Source of the DNA: Collybia mongolica
Lineage: Eukaryota > Basidiomycota > Agaricomycetes > Agaricales > Clitocybaceae
Assembly: GCA_013420905.1 (NCBI GenBank)
Contig: JAAXNY010000017.1
Location: 496,001 to 560,000, forward strand
DNA: 64,000 bases
Direction of reading: 5' to 3'
Positions within the stretch are counted from its first letter, which is position 1. Every line of letters begins with the position of its first letter. Positions 36,761-46,779 of this stretch are shown piece after piece. The notes under the pieces were generated by a model. The model saw nothing but the letters and a program-made list of their open reading frames with translations, was not told the origin of the DNA and did not search any database. A program made the translations under genes and the position numbers.

Positions 36761-39700
36761 TCAGGAAACCGCCTTCCGTTTCCCTTTCTTCAATGGAACT
36801 GGAGGCATCCACTCATCCGCGCTACTGTCGTCGATCGCCTTCCCACCTCTCTTCTGTCTCTTTTGAGGAGTTTCGGCCGATTCCTCATTTTCCTCGTCTT
36901 CCAGGGGTCGCTTGCCACTGCCGCCATTAGGGCTATCAGTATTCGTCAACTCTGTGCCGAACGTAGCTGCTCCTCGCCTAGGACCAGCCGTCTTCATCTC
37001 GCTGTCTTGATCGACATCCATGGGTGCACCATCTGGCAAAACTTGATCCTTGTTGGATTTAGACTTCTTTGCCTTTCCTTTCTTTTGGGGCTTTGGAGAC
37101 GGGACAAACTCCCTGTTATTCTTGACAGACCACTCGATCTCGATGATTCTGTATCCGTGTCGCACGGAAAGTGCAAAGCACGAAAGGAAAGACCATAAGT
37201 CAGAAATTTTCTTTTCCATGGGATAATTTACAAAGAAAAACGTGAATAACGAAAAGTATCCACCTCTCTTTCAGCTTGATGTTGTCAGGCACGTAGCTCT
37301 CCGCTTTGCGATAGAGGTCCAGGGCCACTTGCAAGTCGCCCCTAAATTTGTACAGCTAATTAGGCAACACCCAGAAGAAAATTCAACCTTGTCAACTTAC
37401 TTCTCTGAATGAGCTCGTGCAAGTGCAACATACGCCCTTCCTGTCTTCTTCTTGGAAGCTGGAGATAATACGTCGGCTAGCTGCACCTCTTTGTTCCCAC
37501 GTTCGCTAATGAGGTCCATATCTATTAGTGTTTCTATGAAGCAGGAGCAAGAACCTACAATTTTCTCTCAAGCTCCTGTAGTCGGTGTTGAAGCTCGTCA
37601 TCTAGATCCCTATGACGTTTCAGAAGCGGTGTCAGAACACCTGAAGGTAATGTCTGTTCTTTCTTCGGAGATCTTGATTTTGGCCGTGACAATTCAGAGC
37701 TCATACGTTGAACTTCCTGTTCTTGTTCCCTTGACCGCCGTGCTTCTTCTTCTTTCTCGCGCTCACGTTCCCGCTCCTCCAACCGCCTCGCGACCTCCAT
37801 CTCTACCGCTTTTGAAATCTGTCACGACGTTCGAATCAGCATCGGCTTCGTTTCGGCAACGCAACCAATAAAATAGTAGGAATTTATATGATAATACACT
37901 CACTCGCTCGTCTATTTCCTTCTCCGTCAGGCCAACCCCGATACTTCCAGATCTATCCACCTCCGACTCGGAAATCTTTTCGCTGAAATTTCTTCGTCCG
38001 ACGGCCGCACCTGGAAGAGCAAATGATTGGTATTTATTCCCACCATTGGCTGAGACGCGAGGGACTCGTGACACTGGAACGAGCGACGCTCGGGAACGCG
38101 TTGGCCCTGCACCAGACCCTGCGCCAGCCGTTGAGATTTGTTGTAAGATAGCTGGGGCTGGTTTCCCCGCCGGTGGTTGGATGGCAACTGCAGCGAAATG
38201 GGGCTTTGGAGCAGGCCGATTGTCTAGTGAAAGATAAGTTGATGCCTGTCAGGAATTCCCAAACCGGGGATTCGAATTGGACACGTACCACGCTCGTTAA
38301 TCACCGGCTTATTTTCAACGTTCTTTGTCCGGACCGCGAAGCTGGATAGGAATAATCAGTGCAAATTTGAAGCGGATTCGAATTCTTGGCGTACTTCAAC
38401 GTGTTCAGCGTATCCTGTCTGAATTTAATTCCAGGAGCCAAATTACAAATCAAGAGCCCCACTGAAGACCCTCCAAGAGCGTCTTGCAGGATCCGCGTGA
38501 GTTTGGAGTTGCGGTACGGTATACGCGACTGTGGAGTAGGACTAAATGAAAGATCACGGTGGGTTTTGCGTCACACTTACTGCGCCCTGATTCAAAGCAT
38601 GCACTACTTGGCCAAGAACACTGAGAGACTTGTTGATGGCCGATGACTCGGCCATCCGTGAAGGATCATTCCCAGTTAACTAGTGAGACGTTAGTATTCA
38701 TTGCGAACCGAATTATTGTCAACAAACCTTATTGTTCTCAGAGCCGGCAAGATCCACAAGGTTAATCTTGCCCGTCAAAGCTAAAAGTATGTTAGGCAGT
38801 AACAATAGTGCCACGATCTAGCAACACACTTCTGTTCTCAACAGGGTCCAACATATCAACTAGGATGGTTAGAACAGCGTGCGATCGGGAGGATGCGCGA
38901 TTCAAGTTTGTTGACCCGACAGAACGATGCTTGGTTGCCTGACTATGTGGACACATCAGTTGCGAGAAAAGATGAGGAAACAATGACGCACGAATAAAGC
39001 ACATCGAACTCCTCCACGGAGCAAATAGATTCAGAAGTCAAGTTTGCAACAAAAACCATTCCCGCGTCATTTTCTCGCACTGGCAGCTTGGGAGCCTTGG
39101 GAGAGATTCGGCGTTAGCTAGCCAGAGCCGCGAAGGCGGAAAACATACATTTTCTCTCGTGACAAGGAGGTCGTAGACTTCGTCTTTGTATATTTCCATA
39201 TATGATACTGATAGTGAAACGTCGTATTGACTATAGCTCGACTTCTTGTCGAACATGGCCTGATTTATCGCGTTTTAACGGGTGGTCAATTATAGTATTG
39301 TTAAGTACTTACTTGAACGACTCGGGGAATGACGCCTGGTTCAGACCTTGTTCCCTGCATTGTATGTGTTTTCCCTGAAGAGGTGACACCATATGCGAAA
39401 ATTGTGACTGTCTTCAGATGCGAGTGCATTAGATATTATCGTAAACACAGCGGGGACTGCTGTCCGCTGCGGTAACCCAGCATAAAAGGACTCACAACGC
39501 CACTGTAAACCACATCGATCATCGGCTGCACATCGTTCTGAAATATCTCCTCCTGTGTCGAGTCCTGGCCATAACAGCTTGTAAATCTGGCCCGTACGTT
39601 AGATGTTTCGAAACAGGAAGATAATTTCACTCCTCACGGAAATTTGAATATTTGGGAAGGATCTCTAGGGTTTGTAACACTAATGAAGCTGCTACCGCCA

Positions 39701-39825
39701 CTCGCAGAGCTCGAGGATTGTCCAGAACCGTCTGTTGCGTGGTGTATTTTTACAGACCCGTCGTCGAGCTCGCCTTGAAGCCTTGGTCGTAGTCGAGCCG
39801 CAATCTTGACTTTGGCGGTGGCCAT
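36761..39825 (-). CDS. kinesin motor protein, probably KIF22/kinesin-10-like
   Basis: A multi-exon gene with about a dozen introns starts at [19 protein letters not shown] (ATG 39825). The N-terminal motor has every key motif: P-loop [14 protein letters not shown], switch [13 protein letters not shown], switch [12 protein letters not shown], and [20 protein letters not shown]. The motor is followed by the neck-like KYAKNSNP. A linker rich in Pro and Ser follows, then a coiled coil ([19 protein letters not shown]) and [19 protein letters not shown]. Near the C-terminus there is one TPR-like unit ([21 protein letters not shown]) and a basic, acidic-patch tail with nuclear-localisation-like clusters ([20 protein letters not shown]). 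The motor position and nuclear tail fit chromokinesins, so spindle or chromosome movement is expected. The subfamily is less certain than the kinesin call. Confidence 0.85.
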
Positions 39826-40024
39826 TCTGGCGAGAAGGGGGTTTTGAGCTCGTCGTCGGCTTGGGCTTAACTTTCAAGTCAACGTTCAACTTCGAGCGCG
39901 GTCACATGGTCAAGGTGTCACATGTCACTCATCACCCTGTCACTTACTTTGCACGTGCCTCCACATCCCGAATTTTTCGATCAGGAACCACGGAAATTTA
40001 TTCAGTCCAGCGTCGAGCATAAAG
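39826..40024. promoter_or_regulatory. shared divergent promoter of kinesin and RPF2
   Basis: Only 199 bp separate the two start codons. No TATA box is obvious. It contains CACGTGCC and two CACATG-like words that could bind bHLH factors. Whether transcription is coordinated is inference. Confidence 0.55.
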
Positions 40025-41229
40025 ATGCTGAGGACAATGTGAGTGGAGATCATCCACTAACGAGCGATGATTATTAAGACCGGTATAGAAAACCCAAAAA
40101 TGCACGGGCAAAGCGGGCAATGGATGCCAGGCTTCCGAAGGAGATCGAGGATGCAAGAACTGCGATTTTCGTGAAGGGAACACACACGGGAGAGACCCTC
40201 AATGCTGTCATGCGTGAGCTGGTATGTTGATAGTATCTTTGTCGCTTGAATCTAGTACTCAAATATTCCAGATGGCGTTAAAACGACCAAATGCAATCTC
40301 ATTCTCCAAGAAGAATGCGATTCATCCATTTGATTCGACATCGACGTCGATAGCATCCCTAGAGTTCTGGTCGGCCAAGAATGACGCATCTCTATTCGTT
40401 ATGGGGCAGACGACAAAAAAAAGACCCCATGGTTTGACTTTTGTTCGAATGTTCGACGGGAGAGTGCTGGACATGATGGAGGTTGGTGTGGAAAGCTGGA
40501 AGGGGATGGACGAATTCAAGGTATACCTACATTCTGTCTCATCCATGCCATTTCTTACTGACTCACGAAAAGACTCCGAAATGCACGCCTGGCCACAAAC
40601 CGATGATGCACTTTGCATCTGAACTCTTCGACACACATCCACGGTACATTCAAGTCAAATCCATGCTGATGGACTTCTTCAACGGCGAGGTCGTCGACTC
40701 CATATGCCTACCCGGACTCGAGCACGTCATAAGCGTCTCTTGCGCCCCTACCCCCGCATCCCTCAACAATGCCACACTCAACATGTACCCGAATCAACAG
40801 CCTTCTGCCCCCGAAGACTTTTCTTCCCTCCCTAAAATCCACATCCGGACATACACAACCCGCCTGCTGGCCTCAGGCACCCGTGTCCCTCGAGTGGAAC
40901 TCACGCCCATGGGCCCCAACCTTGACCTATCCCTACGACGCCATCAGGAAGCCGATCCGGAGCTCCTAAAACTTGCCATGAAACGCCCCAAGCTGAAAAA
41001 GACGGACGTCGAGAAGGGACTGGGGAAGAAGCACAAGAACCTCGAAGTAGACGAGATGGGAGATTTGAGAGGTCGTGTGCACGTCGGGAAGCAGGACCTT
41101 GGGAAATTACAGACGAGAAAAATGAAGGGTTTGAAAGGAGGGGACACGGATGGGGATGGGGAGGACGAAGATGGGGATTCGGATGGCTTCGGGGACGGCG
41201 GAAGAAGGAAGAGACGAAAAGAGGCTTGA
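40025..41229 (+). CDS. RPF2: ribosome production factor 2 (Brix domain)
   Basis: Four exons (40025-40038, 40089-40221, 40272-40520, 40573-41229) sum to 351 codons, giving 350 residues. The first exon is only 14 nt and splices to give MLRTIKPKNARAKRAMDARL, the typical Rpf2 beginning. The Brix domain follows (IFVKGTHTGETLNAVMREL, NAISFSKKNAIHPF, PHGLTFVRMFDGRVLDMMEVG, HFASELFDTHPRYIQ). The tail is acidic and basic (GDTDGDGEDEDGD, RRKRRKEA). Rpf2 works in the nucleolus with Rrs1 to load 5S RNP into the pre-60S ribosome. Exon 4 is high in GC and codon-biased, as expected for a well-expressed gene. It is divergent from the kinesin gene. Confidence 0.93.
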
Positions 41230-41445
41230 ATCGTTGCTCTCGTACGTTGTTTTGTACACCAGCATTTTTACTATTGTTCTTCTGTGTTTCATCTGTGTTT
41301 TGTAATCGGATTCATCAATCGATGTATTGGCGCCATTCTTCAATGCTTATCGATATGCAACGCTGGAGTCATGAGATTCTGATCAAACACTCGGTCTAAG
41401 TGGCTCGTTTAGACCCTCTCTTCCTCCCTTCTGTAGCCCCCCCTA

Positions 41446-42027
41446 AGGTTCAGGAAGAAACTTCGAGATTAGGAACTAACAGGTTACTAACGTGGTAGCT
41501 TTGGAAGGGGTTATTCACAACCGTTAATAACATGTTAAAATTTGTTAGAACTTTCTTCTGAGTGATATTAACCTCTCCCGAACTCTCTGAGAACATCTTA
41601 ACAAGTATTGGAGATGTAAGATCAATCAAGTAAGGCTTTTAGAGCTTGTAAGGCTATGCATGAGGCAGAAAGTCATGATGATGATGTTAAGACATAGTAT
41701 TAGAGCAATATGTTGTGATTTCCATAAATTTTCAATAATCTTTCGAAGGCCAGGCAAAAAATCTGGATCAAATCACCCAAAAACTGTCCGGATAAACTGA
41801 ACAAAAAGTGGAATTATGTCATTACCGTGCATTTCCAGCAGTCCTGAGGTGGCAGTGTGTGGGGAGATGGTTAGTGATCAATCATCAATAGGAGTTAATA
41901 GATTCAAACGATCTGCGAGACCACTTTTTAATTTGGGTATTAACAATATTTAACATACCCTTTTGAGCAAGTTACTAACCTGTTAGAAACTACGATGTTA
42001 ATAAATAAGGGGTTTCTTCCGGAACCC
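41446..42027. mobile_element. MITE-like element with terminal inverted repeats and TA duplication
   Basis: A 582-bp AT-rich block has inverted termini: AGGTTCAGGAAGAAAC at the left, and the reverse complement of the right end is GGGTTCCGGAAGAAAC (14 of 16 identical). A second inverted pair lies 30-41 bp inside: CTAACAGGTTACTAAC against CTAACAGGTTAGTAAC (15 of 16). The dinucleotide TA occurs directly outside both ends (41444-41445 and 42028-42029), as expected for a target-site duplication. No reading frame of note is present, so it would depend on an outside transposase, probably of a Tc1/mariner-like or other TA-inserting family. Confidence 0.65.
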
Positions 42028-42619
42028 TACCCTCATCCCCCCTTTTTTTTTATTTTCTGGACAAGAAGGTTGTTGGGACGACCTACTTTGAAGTTACTTG
42101 AACCTTACTCTTGTCAAGCTGATGGGCACCCGGCCCGGTTCCCAAGAATCATTCTCTGACGATTGGCTTTGTCTTTCATTACGCAAAAAATCACTACATT
42201 AACGCGAAACGAGTCATACAACTCTACGACTCAAGCCCCCAACAACGTCACACTGGATATCAATATCGACAGATTGGTCTCCCCAAACACATGCGATCCC
42301 CCGTCCAAAGTCATCACAAGAACTTCTCAGAGATGTCGAACCAGGGAATATCCCTTTCGTTTCCCGTCATATCTCCCGCTCGTGCAAGGAAATTGCCAGA
42401 TACTTCATAACGAGGGGGCGACGACACAGCCGAAACTGAGTTAATAATGACTCCTTTTCCGGACAATTCTCAACGCCATATTCAGTATAGCCGCTAATAT
42501 TCGCGAAATTTCTAGACTAGAATCCTTCGGAGATTCCCATACACCAATTACTCTCTGGTTTCCGTCCCTGCCCCCCCCTTCGGCCGCCTACGTTACAAAA
42601 ACACACCAATACTGTAAGT

Positions 42620-44520
42620 GCATGGGTACATTTTCGAGAATTTCATTAAGGGAGAATTCATTTCAGGCACAACGCCACCTATCCGACCTCGTTCACGCAA
42701 TTTTCACGTTTCCGAGTCTTCAGAGGACGACGGCACCTATTCGTCCCTCTCCCAAGCTCTATTAAACACCAGCACTTCAGCACCGCCCCTCGACATACCC
42801 TTCTACCCGGCCACAGAAAACGCGTCGAGGCCCTCCTACCCTGACCTCCGTGGTCCATTCCGACGGAATCGTGCCCCTCCTCTCCAACGTGCTGCATAAG
42901 CTATATGCGTGGGACATAGACACCCCCGCCGTCGGAATCGCGCTATTCGAGTCAGGGACCCCCACCCACGTTGCGATCGGGTAGGTAGACCATTGCCATG
43001 GCATTCTAATGCAAGGGGGGCCTCTCGTTTTTACCACTTTGCCGTGAAAGCACCCTGATTTTGTGTGTCTATCCCGCCCTGCATTTCGCCCTCCCCACAG
43101 AGACGTCCCCGGCGCGCCCGTTGATGGGAATCTTCAATCTTGCTGATCCTCTATTCGGGACCCCTTTGCCCCTTTTTTTTTCAGCCTCGAGGCCTACTTT
43201 GTCGCGATCGTGCGGGGTGCGGCTGGCCCCCGTGTACGGATTTTGTCGTGTTGATCTGATCATGTAGAATTTGACGATCTTCTGTTGCGCGATGCAGTGA
43301 ATCAGGGGAGCGAATGTATCGTATCTCAATGGGCGTCATCTCCTTCCTCAGAGACACTAGGTACGTGTGATTTGGTACCGTATTAATTAATTCTGATCTC
43401 TTATGCCTATAATAGTGGCCGACTTTCCGACGCCGCTTTCTTCGAGGTCGAAGAAACAATGGTGGCGAACGATATGTAGTGGACGAAACAATGTCCGATT
43501 TTCGATGGTTGGGGGGATTAGCGTGCACTAATAAGTACACGTCCTCAAGTCCTCCATTGTTTGCTTGTCCCGATCATACCGCGACTTAGAGCCATTTACC
43601 GCGGGTGAAGCAATACATGAATAGCCTGTATTAATACTACGCTCGCCACTGCAAGGACGCAGGCTAGGCCTCTCCGGTTCCGGTAGACGAAGAAGTCGAG
43701 ATTATCTCTCCACGATTCTCGTCCATGCTTTCCAGGATCCAGTCCTCCATCCCGAAAAATCCTCGAAGGCCGATATTATATCCCCCCAAAATCATCGGAA
43801 CGTGCTACTCTACCAGTTCTACATCTCCTCAAACAAAGAAGGACCATCAGCCAAGATCATGTAAACACCTCCCATCCCCTCCCATCCAATTCCTCAAACA
43901 TACACCACATACTAAAGTGTACAACAACCACTCCGCCACCCTCCTGATCCGAGCCCCACCCTCAGCAGCACCAAGAACCTTGTCGAGAGCCGCATGGCGC
44001 TTACAGATGAGGCATGCCTCATGTACATGCGCGTATCTTTCGACACAACCGTAGATCCCGACCGCCCTATCGCCGGTGCCGAGTGCGTGGTGACTTGGGA
44101 CTTCACAAAAGATCGAGTCTGAAGAACCCAGCGGAGGCCAAGGCAGCATTTGAAGCGCACCGGTGCACAGAAACTCTACCCAGTATCGCCAGTGTCGTGC
44201 TCATCGCCCCTATCCATGGGGGCTGCGGAGGAAGATAGTCAAAGCCTCGCCGTCGGCCAGTCGTTTCTCAGACCGCCCCAGACCACACGCAAAGGCTCAT
44301 TATTGAGAGGCGCGACGCCCGGCTGCCCGCCACAGAGGCGACATCCTGCTTCCTGGGCTCTTCGGCCAACATGACCTTCCCACCGACGCCCTCGACCGGT
44401 GCCTGGTGCACTGTGTCTCCGCCGTATCCTTGCCTTGCGATTCTTGGAATTAAGAACCACCGTGTCTTTGGACTAGCCACCTCTGGCAAATCTGGGTCTT
44501 TTATCCTCGCCCGGCAGGTA
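42620..44520 (+). CDS. candidate multi-exon gene, unrecognised
   Basis: A series of open segments with coding-like residue choice occurs in different frames on the plus strand, separated by plausible GT-AG introns. Examples are VVHSDGIVPLLSNVL near 42850, SDHVEFDDLLLRDAVNQ near 43258, FYISSNKEGPSAKIM before a donor at 43861, then KNLVESRMALTDEACLMY near 43980, AECVVTWDFTKDRV near 44080 and ILGIKNHRVFGLATSGKSG near 44430. I could not join them into one unbroken protein and recognise no family. It may be a real gene with small exons or a decayed one. The start and end are approximate. Confidence 0.3.
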
Positions 44521-46166
44521 TGCAAACGATCGTTCCCATTGCATTTGGTATTATCTTATATATCATAGCGTATATACCTCAGGTATCTGAACGCAATATC
44601 CGTTCGTCCGGTCTCTCGAACTTAGTGCAAGCAATTCAGTTCGCGACGTGTATCCCCCCAGATCGCGAAGGTCTGGTAATAGATCGACGTGAGCCTCAAG
44701 ACCGCCGTCTGGGTTCTGGTTTGGTTGGTTTGGATGTCGCCACGCTCATTGTCAGTATTCTCTGAGCCTGTATCACTGAAGGCCAGACATTTCCATGGCG
44801 TTTCGTTAGATGGGGAGGTAGGTAAAGCTGGTTTGCCATCGTTCTGGCGTTCCCAATACGGCAGTACGGGGGGCATCTGGCCATTGGTGCATAGGGAGAT
44901 GAGCTCGCAGCGGAGTATATACATGGCATAAATTTTACCAAGGTCGCTCAAGCGAAGGGTCCACTACCGTCGTGGCGCCATACCCGGTACTCCGCTAATA
45001 ATGAATGACTACATAGGTCATCCTAACAGGCTTGTCCGGGCAGCGTCGCGAACCGTTCCTCGCATGGGGCTATCCGATAAGAGTTTAAATCAAAGTGCCG
45101 CACACGAAGTACCGAATTCAAGTTCTGGTATCATCAAGTCCACCAGGGCCCTCTCGAAGAAAAAAGGCAAAAGAAAAAAAAACATTCCAAAGTTAAACGC
45201 AAAGCCGACCTAACCGTACCAAAAAGCGGCTACGATACCAGCGCAAGCTAATCCAGCCCCTCTACCAACCGTACAACCTCCTCCGCACACCCCCAACAGC
45301 ACAGCCACCCCGCCTCAGAATGGCCATAATCATGCACCCACAGGCACACGCCGCGTCCCGCCCGCCCGCGCACCCTCTTCCTCCGCCCCCGCCCCTTCCC
45401 CCATCCTCAGACCAGTCCCACCGAAAACGAGATCCTCCTCGCACTCAAGCCGCAGCCCGCCCCGCCTGTGCACGATCTCGGGGCGTATCTCCAGCACGCG
45501 CCGCTTGATGTCCCACCCACGACCTCCCGGGGCGCGGGTCGGGCGTCCTGCCCCCTCCCCCCCAAAAAAAATCAGCCCTTCGACGCACTCACCGTCCCAC
45601 TGTCGGGAACTAGTACTCACCAGTCGTCCACGTCCCGCGTCCCACGTCCCCTCGATGACGACCTCCCCGCCTCCGCCTCGGTATGACATACATGCGCTCA
45701 CCGCTCCCAGGCTCGATGCGCCCCTCCCGCACCTACGGCGCGCGGTCCTGCCGAGCGCGCCGAGGAGCCTCGTGAGGTAAGCGGACGAGGTAAGCGGGCG
45801 GGCCAATCATGAGCGAGGTTTGAAAGAGTGAAAGAGAACGGCAAACGTAACAAACGGAGAAAGGGGCGGGGTGAGCTCGGCGGTTTTCGCAGACTTTGAA
45901 CTGGGCCATTGCAAATGTACATACATTAGCATTTAAACCACTCCACACATATAATGGTACATGGTACATGGAAGGGAATACCCAACCGCGAACCGCAAAC
46001 CGCGAACACGAACGCATATACCCAGACTCACACCACGCAGCGTCTCAAAAAAACCGCACATGCCTCCCGCCCCCGGCCCCCGCGCCCATAATACTCACCC
46101 TGCCTCTTCATCCTCCTCCTCCGCCCTCCTCCGCCCACATCACCTCAAGCATTCTCCAACCGCGAT

Positions 46167-46210
46167 CCCACCCCCTCCCACCCCTCCCACCCCTCCCACC
46201 CTCCTCCTCC
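46167..46210 (-). other. strong G-quadruplex-forming motif
   Basis: The plus strand carries repeated CCCA/CCCCT units, so the minus strand reads runs such as GGGTGGGAGGGGTGGG, with more than six G-runs of three or longer and one-base loops. This is a textbook G-quadruplex pattern, placed about 570 bp past the stop of tup1 copy B on its sense strand. Confidence 0.6.
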
Positions 46211-46635
46211 TACGCCGCACACCGGGGGTACAGAATCAAGAGTTCTCCCCACTTCAATTTCGATGTCGGTTTTCCACAACCAACACCCGACACCATATCG
46301 ATATCCAGATCTGACGCAATCCAGCCCTAGTCCTAACTTTAGCCCTAGCCAGGATTACTCATTACCCATTGCCCATTACCCACTAACCCACTATCTATCT
46401 ATCCATACCCACACAATATCGTATCAGTCGCGGGTACGTAGGGGTTCTGTGCGTTTTTTAATTCATTACGATTACGGCGTGACAGAAAAGGCTACGAGAT
46501 GGTGAGAAAACTACAAGGAAAAAAAAAAAAACACAAAGACTACAACACGACATGTATGTATACGGGCTCACTAAAAAGGGACTGAGAGGGGCGACAAGAA
46601 AGGTTTAAAAGAAGAAGAAAAAAGAAGAAAAAGGT

Positions 46636-46661
46636 ACAGAAACAGAAACAGAAACAGAAAC
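46636..46661. repeat. ACAGAA hexanucleotide tandem repeat
   Basis: About four consecutive copies of ACAGAA, downstream of the tup1 copy B stop. Confidence 0.85.
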
Positions 46662-46779
46662 ATGAGTCTTGGAGCCAGTACACGAAGCGATAACAAACGA
46701 GACGACGACGACGTAAGAGCGAGAGAAGAGGAGAAAGCGAACAAGCCGCGGAGTCGAGCACCCCACAAGGCGCGTCAAT

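Larger units (their letters stand above)
44521..46779. other. low-complexity interval downstream of tup1 copy B
   Basis: From about 45260 to 46510 the plus strand is very rich in C and in CCT/CCA/CCC repeats. Long open frames here (for example 45330-45806 minus and 45896-46330 plus) are compositional artefacts. A (ACAGAA)n tract lies at 46636-46661, and A-runs mark the 3' end of the copy B gene. No supportable gene. Confidence 0.5.

Noticed and set aside
42330..42350. GGTTCGAC on the minus strand resembling a tRNA T-loop
   Set aside because: The flanking bases do not pair into a T-stem and no acceptor stem is present.
45330..46330. Long open frames in C-rich DNA
   Set aside because: Low complexity repeats of CCT/CCC/CCA give stop-poor frames on both strands. 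No domain or conserved block.
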